Source: Leucothrix pacifica
GTDB taxonomy: Bacteria; Pseudomonadota; Gammaproteobacteria; Thiotrichales; Thiotrichaceae
NCBI RefSeq assembly: GCF_003172875.1
Contig: NZ_QGKM01000005.1
Location: 179,087-243,086, forward strand
Direction of reading: 5' to 3'
DNA length: 64,000 bases
Shown here: positions 28,170 to 35,500 of the stretch, piece after piece
How the letters are laid out: each line of letters starts with the position of its first letter
Position numbering within the stretch: position 1 is the first letter of the stretch
Translations under genes and position numbers: made by a program
The notes under the pieces: model-generated
What the model saw: only the letters and a program-made list of their open reading frames with translations
Told to the model about the DNA's origin: nothing
Database searches by the model: none

Positions 28170-28421
28170 ATGAAACAACTAAGGCCATTACTTTTCGCGG
28201 CTCTCGTAACTGTCAGCACGTCTACATATGCTAAGAGCGACTTTTACTATAGCCAAGGGTTAGACATCGACTTTGCGCTCGCAGAGGATAATGAAACGAT
28301 GAAAACGACGCTTGAGCGTCTTATAAATCGTTTGTATAAATTCATTAACCCGTCTGAAGAAGATGGAGTCTTCATCAATTTTGATTACTACACAGATATG
28401 GGAAGAGATGTAGACGAGTAA
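28170..28421 (+). CDS. Tiny secreted acidic protein of unknown function
   Basis: The 83-residue product has a signal peptide (MKQLRPLLFAALVTVSTSTYA) and a mature ~62-residue acidic chain rich in Asp, Glu and Tyr, with a central amphipathic helix (ETMKTTLERLINRLYKF). It contains no cysteines. A GGGGGGA run just upstream of the ATG can act as RBS, and a strong bidirectional terminator follows, so expression is plausible. I do not recognise a family. Confidence 0.65.
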   Translation: MKQLRPLLFAALVTVSTSTYAKSDFYYSQGLDIDFALAEDNETMKTTLERLINRLYKFINPSEEDGVFINFDYYTDMGRDVDE

Positions 28422-28432
28422 ATTGACCACCC

Positions 28433-28468
28433 ACAAAAAAACCCGGTACTAGCCGGGTTTTTTTGTGC
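28433..28468. terminator. Bidirectional terminator between the small secreted-protein gene and soxA
   Basis: ACAAAAAAACCCGG and CCGGGTTTTTTTGT form a perfect inverted repeat with a 6-base loop. It has A- and T-runs on both arms and separates convergent genes. Confidence 0.92.
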
Positions 28469-28484
28469 CTGTCATATGCACTGT

Positions 28485-29330
28485 TTACTTACGTGCACCG
28501 GGGCCATTAAATGCCAATCCGTTTGACATGAACGTTTGGAAATACTCCAAAGCTTTGTACTCATCACTTTGAGCTTTAAAGCCCTTAGCACGAATATTCT
28601 CATTACAACCAGCATATCGACGGTGTAATGTACCCATGTTGCCCCACTTAGAACGATACACGGGGAAATGGGTTGGATGACCTAATGCCGGACTTAATGT
28701 CTCAGAGCGTGCCATACGACCAGAATAATAAACGTGGCAATCTGCACACGCCATATTCAACTGACCGCGTTTAGCATAAAAGAACGTCTTTCCTTTCTCA
28801 TACCATGCAATCTCTTTCTCAGACTCAGGTAATTTCACATTGACAGGAGCATCACGTCCTTCATAAGCGATATAAGAAGACAAGTCTGCAATCGCTCCTT
28901 TCTTCCAGCCAAACGGCTTTTCACCATTTGCGGTACGACATTTATTAATATCGTCTTCTAAGGTAGCAATAGTGTCATTCTCAGCGTCATAATGTGGATA
29001 TTTGGCACGAACAGCCGTGACATCTTCGCCGAAACAGTCAGCATATGTCTTACCATTTGTGAATGCTGTATTCCAAAGCTCTTCACCACGCTCAACGGCA
29101 ATCTCATAAGGAGGGAAATCTTCGATTTCTTCCCATTGCTTACGCGATTCCGGGTGAATGGAGTAAATGCCATTCTTATAATCTGAAAACTCAGTATCTT
29201 TAAAACGCTTCTTAAAAAATTCCTGAAACGACTTCTGGTCTTCCATCGGTGAAGCATTTGCAGCTGAACTCAATAGTGTTCCTGCTCCAAACGTAAGCAA
29301 TGCAATTGCTGTAATTACATGTTTTTTCAT
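28485..29330 (-). CDS. soxA: L-cysteine S-thiosulfotransferase subunit SoxA (monoheme type)
   Basis: The 281-residue periplasmic c-type cytochrome pairs with SoxX to couple thiosulfate to the SoxY cysteine. It has a signal peptide (ending near ANASP) and one heme site, CADCH at residues 195-199, with the conserved catalytic Cys242 (RRYAGCNENIRAKG). The N-terminal half has no CxxCH; Cys99 and Cys131 stand where diheme SoxA proteins bind their first heme and could form a disulfide. I chose the ATG at 29330, six bases after GAGGAGG; a TTG two codons upstream is less likely. It is the last gene of soxX-Y-Z-A. Confidence 0.93.
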   Translation of the reverse strand: MKKHVITAIALLTFGAGTLLSSAANASPMEDQKSFQEFFKKRFKDTEFSDYKNGIYSIHPESRKQWEEIEDFPPYEIAVERGEELWNTAFTNGKTYADCFGEDVTAVRAKYPHYDAENDTIATLEDDINKCRTANGEKPFGWKKGAIADLSSYIAYEGRDAPVNVKLPESEKEIAWYEKGKTFFYAKRGQLNMACADCHVYYSGRMARSETLSPALGHPTHFPVYRSKWGNMGTLHRRYAGCNENIRAKGFKAQSDEYKALEYFQTFMSNGLAFNGPGARK

Positions 29331-29361
29331 AAACAACCTCCTCAGTGTCTATTACAGGCGA

Positions 29362-29676
29362 TTACTTTACCTTCTTCTCAGCATCACCTTTATTACCCTG
29401 ATTATCTGTCCATGATAGCTTAACAGCATCACCGGACGCACCTGCATAATCAAATGAGATGTAAGGATCTTTTGAAACTGCCCCACCCCAATTTGCTGTC
29501 ATAACTACTTTATCATTCGCAGTCACGACCACTTCATTAATGTAATGAGCAGGTATTTTGTCGCCATTTTTGTCTTTAGTCAGGCCTGTCAACATCGGAT
29601 GTGAGATCAGCGCCTTCACATTGACGATACCCTTTTTCTCTTTAACCTTCAGACGTGTTTTATACTTACTAGCCAT
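29362..29676 (-). CDS. soxZ: Thiosulfate oxidation carrier complex protein SoxZ
   Basis: The 104-residue protein is the non-covalent partner of SoxY in the carrier that holds sulfur intermediates during periplasmic thiosulfate oxidation. It has the SoxZ Ig-like fold pattern (VNVKALISHPMLTG, PAHYINEVVV, ANWGGAVSKDPYISF). It has no signal peptide, as is normal, since SoxZ is exported with SoxY. The ATG at 29676 has AGGAGA seven bases upstream; the frame extends eight codons further but overlaps the end of soxY. Confidence 0.95.
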   Translation of the reverse strand: MASKYKTRLKVKEKKGIVNVKALISHPMLTGLTKDKNGDKIPAHYINEVVVTANDKVVMTANWGGAVSKDPYISFDYAGASGDAVKLSWTDNQGNKGDAEKKVK

Positions 29677-29687
29677 TTCAATCTCCT

Positions 29688-30158
29688 TTAACCGCCACAA
29701 CCGCCCAGTGTTACTTTAACTGACCGCTTACCACTGTAATACTTATCACCCACTTTAGCGATACCAATTACATCTGAGGTTTTACCCATCTTGAAACGAC
29801 ACTTAACGAGTGCATTGGAGCCTTCACCCATTGTGAACTTTGCCGCATAAGGTGTTGGGTTCTCAGCAATCAGAATGGTGATTTCTTCAGTGCCTTCAAT
29901 ATCCGAAGCAACACCGATGGGAACAACCGCACCGTTTTCAGCTATCTCAGGTGCCGTTATAGCAATCTTGTCGCTTTCTTCAACGCCTGAGATACCTGCC
30001 GCCTTAAGTGCATCATCAAAACTTGAGGCCTGGAATGGGTCAGCTTTTTCAGCATGTGAATCCGCAACCGCTACCCCTGGTGCTACCAGAGCGGTGCCTA
30101 AGGCAGTACCGGTTGCGCTAGCGACTAAGGTGTTTTTCAAAAACGTTCTACGCTTCAT
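29688..30158 (-). CDS. soxY: Thiosulfate oxidation carrier protein SoxY
   Basis: The 156-residue protein carries sulfur intermediates on the cysteine of its C-terminal swinging arm, here GGCGG at the very end. The N-terminus MKRRTFLKNTLVAS is a twin-arginine signal, by which the SoxYZ complex is exported. I prefer the ATG at 30158, eight bases after AAAGGA; the ATG at 30167 overlaps that RBS. It lies between soxX and soxZ with short spacers, consistent with one operon. Confidence 0.95.
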   Translation of the reverse strand: MKRRTFLKNTLVASATGTALGTALVAPGVAVADSHAEKADPFQASSFDDALKAAGISGVEESDKIAITAPEIAENGAVVPIGVASDIEGTEEITILIAENPTPYAAKFTMGEGSNALVKCRFKMGKTSDVIGIAKVGDKYYSGKRSVKVTLGGCGG

Positions 30159-30184
30159 TCTTGTCATCCTTTAATCAATTTAAC

Positions 30185-30541
30185 TTATAGAGTGTGAATA
30201 TACGCCACGACTTTATCAATTTCGTCGTCCGTCAAAATACCGTGCGCACCGAACGGAGGCATTATCGTATTAGGGTTCATTTCACGAGAGTCTGCAATTT
30301 GTGCTCTTAGTTTCGCCACATCCGGGAAGCGAGCTTTCATTGCGATAAGAGGGGGGCCAATATTACCGGGCATTTCACCGCCCATAATCATGTGGCAAGC
30401 CAGGCAATTACCTTTCTTCGTATCGAAGGAAATTTTCTTTCCTTCTTCTATCATCTTAGCATCATCCGCAACAGCAGCCATTGGCACTAACAAGACACCA
30501 AATACAGCAGCTACAGACAACATACGTCGTATGTTAAGCAT
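30185..30541 (-). CDS. soxX: Sulfur oxidation c-type cytochrome SoxX
   Basis: The 118-residue periplasmic monoheme cytochrome has a signal peptide (ending near AAVADD), a heme site CLACH at residues 46-50 and a distal methionine in NPNTIMPPFG. It forms the SoxAX complex with the product of soxA at the other end of the operon. GGAGG lies ten bases before the ATG. It is the first gene of soxX-Y-Z-A; the promoter should be in 30542-30650. Confidence 0.94.
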   Translation of the reverse strand: MLNIRRMLSVAAVFGVLLVPMAAVADDAKMIEEGKKISFDTKKGNCLACHMIMGGEMPGNIGPPLIAMKARFPDVAKLRAQIADSREMNPNTIMPPFGAHGILTDDEIDKVVAYIHTL

Positions 30542-30708
30542 TATGTTGTTTCCTCCAGTTCGTTATTTTTATGGACTGTCGTAGTATACAGAATATGTAC
30601 GCCAGTCTTCAAAAATACCCACTTTAGAATAGCGGATTTGATACCACCATCAATATATCCCGTGCGAGGTATGATAGAGCTAAGACGCCATTAATTTAAG
30701 TATAACTA

Positions 30709-32121
30709 CTATTTTTTAAAGCGTTTTGCCCGATAAATGGCTTGCTGCATTTGCTGCCTTTCGTAAGGAGTATTGTTCTGAACTTTTAACGCCTGATCCA
30801 ATTGGATCAAAGCATGACGGTACTCTCCGATGCGTATATTCCGTTCAGCAATAGATAAATAAGCCTGCCCTAACTTACCGGCAAGCTGTGCAATTTCTTG
30901 CCTGGACTCCAGGAACTCAAGACTGGTTTGCTCAGTTAACGGAATTCTACCCATGACTTGCCAGGCTTCTGCCGTGCGTTTTAAACCAATCAGAGCATCC
31001 GCATATGGCAGAATAAGGCTCTCCTCCGCAGGATAGCGCTGCACTAAAGGCTGTAGAATCTGTAAAGCTTTCTGATACTGCCTTAGCTGCACATAACTCT
31101 TCGCAAGTAATGATGCTTCAGGAACTTGCTGAGTATTCGCAGCTAACAGACGAGTAGCTTGAGTAGCATTTCCTTGCTGGAAAGCCTGCATAGCCTGCCC
31201 ATAACGCCTGACCATTGTCGTTGGCTTGCCACCTGATGTAGCAGATCGGGTCAATACCCTCAGTTTTTCCTGCATATAGGCATAACTGATATTTTCTTTT
31301 CCCTGATATTTACCATAACGTAACGCTAGCTGGCCCACATCATTTACACGCTGAGATGATAAAGGATGACTTGTTAAATACTGGCTGATGTCAGCGTAAC
31401 GAGGATCCACACCATCATTTAGTTTACGCAAAAAGCGAGTCATTCCGTTCGGATCAAAGCGCGCGTTGGCTAAGATTCTCAAGCCCTCGCGGTCAGCCTC
31501 TGTTTCAGCGGAGCGACTAAATGATAAGCCACGATGAGCGTCCACTGCTAACGCTGATGCAACAATTGCCTGCCCAGCAGCTGGATCTTTTGACCCGACT
31601 AACAATCCGGCAACCACCGCAGCGGTATTTCCAAAAACATTCCGCTCACTGTTGGCAATCATGCGCTCTATATGTTGTTGTGTTATGTGAGCAACCTCAT
31701 GTGCCATGACCGCAGCCAACTCACTTTCCGAGCTTGATCGCAAAATCAGCCCTGAGTTAATCACAATAAGACCACCCTGAGTAGCATACGCGTTAACATC
31801 ATTATCTTTGACAATCACAAAATAGAACGGTCGATTGGCATAGCTGGTTTGTGCTTGCAGCTTGCGCCCCAATCCACGAATCCATGCGTTTAATTCAGGA
31901 TCTTCCACAGTGGTTGAGCGCCGCCTGACGCTACGTAAGCGCTTCAAACCAACACTACTGAAATTAACCGGCATACTCTGGACCGCACTACCACCATTGA
32001 CGGTGGTTAGAGTATCCGGTATCTCCAGATTAAGTTCGGCTTGCACGCCTATAAAAAGTCCAAGGCAAGCTGTCGCAATAAGCGTTTTAATGTTCAAAGC
32101 ATGAAACCTCGTTTGTGTCAT
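30709..32121 (-). CDS. bepA: BepA-like periplasmic M48 metalloprotease with TPR repeats
   Basis: The 470-residue protein has a signal peptide, an M48 peptidase domain with the zinc motif HEVAH (MAHEVAHITQQHIERM) and a downstream acidic ligand region (SFSRSAETEADREGL). Residues ~310-470 are helical TPR-like repeats. This architecture matches BepA (YfgC), which degrades or rescues stalled outer-membrane proteins such as LptD. It is monocistronic, divergent from a rhodanese gene with 128 bp between. Confidence 0.92.
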   Translation of the reverse strand: MTQTRFHALNIKTLIATACLGLFIGVQAELNLEIPDTLTTVNGGSAVQSMPVNFSSVGLKRLRSVRRRSTTVEDPELNAWIRGLGRKLQAQTSYANRPFYFVIVKDNDVNAYATQGGLIVINSGLILRSSSESELAAVMAHEVAHITQQHIERMIANSERNVFGNTAAVVAGLLVGSKDPAAGQAIVASALAVDAHRGLSFSRSAETEADREGLRILANARFDPNGMTRFLRKLNDGVDPRYADISQYLTSHPLSSQRVNDVGQLALRYGKYQGKENISYAYMQEKLRVLTRSATSGGKPTTMVRRYGQAMQAFQQGNATQATRLLAANTQQVPEASLLAKSYVQLRQYQKALQILQPLVQRYPAEESLILPYADALIGLKRTAEAWQVMGRIPLTEQTSLEFLESRQEIAQLAGKLGQAYLSIAERNIRIGEYRHALIQLDQALKVQNNTPYERQQMQQAIYRAKRFKK

Positions 32122-32249
32122 ACAATGTTAAGTTAATACATTCCTTAGCACTAGCGCATTAATCTTTAGTAAACCTTAGCCATAAGGGCTGTTGACTAGC
32201 CCAATACCCAGCGATAACATCTCAGCCAATCATTTAACAGGTAAACAGC

Positions 32250-32576
32250 ATGTCCATGATCGAAGAAATCGATGCCCCAGAGTTATACAACCGACTGGCA
32301 AGCGATGAGAAAATCCGGCTGATTGATGTTCGTTCAGATATGGAATACAAGCAAGGCATTATCGAAGGTGGCGAGTTTATGCCTCTTCATACCGTACCAC
32401 TCAATATTGACGACATTTCAAATGATGTGACCAATATTATTTACTGCCGCAGTGGTCAGCGTTCTGCTCAGGCTTGCATGTTTTTAGAGCAACAAGCGGG
32501 CATTAAAGCAATCAATTTACGTGGCGGCATTATCTCATGGGGACAATCAGGCCTCCCCATTGTTCGTCCCGCTTAA
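32250..32576 (+). CDS. Rhodanese-like domain protein
   Basis: The 108-residue single-domain rhodanese has the active-site cysteine Cys66 in the loop CRSGQRS, preceded by the usual LIDVRSDMEY motif. It has no signal peptide, so it is cytoplasmic. Such proteins (GlpE/PspE-like) pass sulfane sulfur to thiol acceptors. It ends two bases from tamB on the opposite strand, with no room for a separate terminator. A link to the sox operon 2 kb away is possible but not shown. Confidence 0.9.
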   Translation: MSMIEEIDAPELYNRLASDEKIRLIDVRSDMEYKQGIIEGGEFMPLHTVPLNIDDISNDVTNIIYCRSGQRSAQACMFLEQQAGIKAINLRGGIISWGQSGLPIVRPA

Positions 32577-32578
32577 CC

Positions 32579-35500
32579 TCAGTCTTTTTCGTATTCGTAT
32601 ATCAGATCCAGACTCTGCTCCTCACCGACCTGAGCTTCAATATTAAGATACTTGTTAATCTTGTAGTCCACCGCAATGCGATGAGCAGAGTCAAATAGTC
32701 CGACCAGATAACGCACATAAAGTTTTGAGCCTAGCTTCTTTCCGAGCTGCAACTCACTCTCTCTGAAGTCTTCCTGCGTCACAATACTTAGATCATCCAA
32801 ACCCAGTGACTTACCAAGTCGCGAAATCAACCCTTCACTTCCGTCAATGCCTAAGCCGCGAACTGCCTGCATCAGTAAGGCAGTTTCACGTCCTGTTGCT
32901 GAGGTCAGGCTTTGACCTGTGATTAGGTAACTTAGTGCCTCTGTTTCCTGCATCACAGGATCAGAGAAAATAGAGGACTTGAGCTTTTGCATTGTGCCAG
33001 TAAGGTGAATTCCCACCTCACCACTATCAACCTCGCGGATCGCACGTACATCAACACCCACATTTTTAGGTGGCCCGTTGAAGACTAATCGGCCATTATC
33101 AATTTTAAGGTCTTGTCCATACGCTTCATAACGCCCCTCAAGAATGTACATGGACCCGTTAGTCACAATAGTATTTCGACTATTCGTAACACGAACACCA
33201 CCCACTAGTCGTGTACGGAAACCAAATCCTTTAAACCGAACATTATTACCCAGCCTCACCTGAATGTTAGGCTGCAGACGAACGGCAGTGATCGATTCAC
33301 CCGGCGCTCTTTCACCAATAACTATCACATCCTCAGACTCATCAATACTGAACTCAGGCAAATCTTTGAGGTTGATATCAGCTGTGGGGATGTCAATAGT
33401 TCCGCGAATAACCACTGCTTGCGGATTAGCATCGATTTGTAGGTTCGGACTCATATAGGCTGTTGCCTCATGAGTGTCGACAAACTTGATATTGTCACCT
33501 GTCAGACTAAGCTTAGCCGTCCAGTTTTTCACATCATTGATCGACAAACTTCCGTTAGCTTTGATAACCCCGCCACCAGAGTTGATACTACCAACAATCG
33601 TTGCCTGATTCGCTTGATTCGCCTGAATGCTGAGGTTGATGTCTGACAGCTCTGTACCCACTTGCGGTAATCGCAAATAACCATCAGACATAGAAATTTG
33701 TCCTGTTACGCGAGGCTTGGAGACGATACCAGCAAAGCTAACCTTCCCGACAACCTTACCCCTCAAGCCCCGACTATACGGAACATAAGGCTGTGCCCAA
33801 TAGATATTAGGGATATCTACTTCTGCTACCCCGTTTATACTCGGCTCACCGTTCTCTCTCAGGACAATTTGCGCCCGTGCACTCATATCACCCTTGCCTT
33901 TAAAGGTGAGGTTACTATCTACATTAATTCGGTCGCCATCGATCGTGGTATTCAAGATACCTTGCTCGTACGCAAATGCCTTTTTATCGCCGGAAGCTGT
34001 TTCAATCACAAAGTAGCTATTGGGCAGACTGAGATTCACATTCCCCGCCAGCTTTCCGCCATTCTGACTCAGCTTATAAGTGCCATTCACTTGTCCCGGA
34101 AAAGCAAAGTCTTCAGAAACATAGGGCTCCAACAAAGCCAGAGGAACCGATACCAACTTCCCTTCGACGTTAATACGATGGGATGCTGCACTAGCGCCAA
34201 GAACAATGTTGGCATTACCATCGATAACACCACCATCTTTGAGCGCAATACGCGTATCAGCCACTATGGATTTACCATTAACCGTTGCGTTGAGCTGGCT
34301 GGTTTCATACTCGAAAGTCTGCGTTTCTCCGTCACCCGTATCGATCGTAAAACTACTGGCGGGTAGCGTCAGTTGCAGTTTACCTTGCTGTCCTCCTGTC
34401 TGACTGAGCTGATAGCTACCTTGAGCTACTCCTTTAAACGTCATCGGCACGGGAAGATATGGCTGAGCGAGTGACAGTGGAAACGCATCGAAACTGCCCT
34501 CACCTTCAAAGGCAAACAAGTTATTCGCTTGCGATAAATCCAGACGGCCCTTGGTACTGAATGACCCACCATCCATCAATGCGAACTTAATATCCGTTGC
34601 AACTTTATCGCCGTCAATATCAGCGATAACTTCAGCGCTACGGTACCGGTAAGACTGCGCTGGATTAGTACCGTCGTCATAGCTTAATGAGCTGGCTGGC
34701 AGTGTGAGTTTGACCTTGCCTTTTAGTTTGCCATTTTGTTCAACATCATATTCACCATTAATTCGACCGTTTAACACTAACCCTTCTGGCAGATAGGCTT
34801 TGGCAAGCGCCATCGGCATATCCCTAACAGTACCTTGCGCAGTAAATATGGGGTCTTTATCAAATGAAGATATATCAGCACTCGACTTGGTGTTCAGGAT
34901 ACCACCATCGCTAAGTTCTAAGCCCACATCAGCCAGTAATTTATCACCCTGAACCGTTGCCTGAACCTGAGCCGTTCGATACTGATAACGTTGCTCTGCA
35001 GCGCCCTCCTCTTTGTATGAGAAGCGTCCACCATTACTGATTAGATTGACTCGCCCTACAGGCTCACCAGCTTGTTGACTAACGCTGTATTCACCGCTAA
35101 TCAAGCCATCAACATCAATCTCTTTAGGCAGATAAGGTCGAAGTAATGCCAATGGCATAGACTCAATCTTACCCTCAGCATTCACCGCTTTCATCATATC
35201 CGGATTGCTGAGATCAACCGTGGCGCGGCCATTAAAACGACCACCGTCTTTTAAATCAAAATCGACATTTCCATCGATATTATCGCCCCGGATACTCCCC
35301 TGAATTTTTGCGGAGTTATAAGCATATTGCTGGGCTTGCTCACCACTGGGTTGATACTTAAAGAAGCCATTGCTAGCCAGTAGGTCCACCTCACCCACCG
35401 GCTGACCACCCTCTTGCTGAACCTTAAAATTACCACTCACCGTACCATCAAGATCAAATTCTTTTGGCAAATACGGCCGCACCATAGCAAGCGGGACTGC

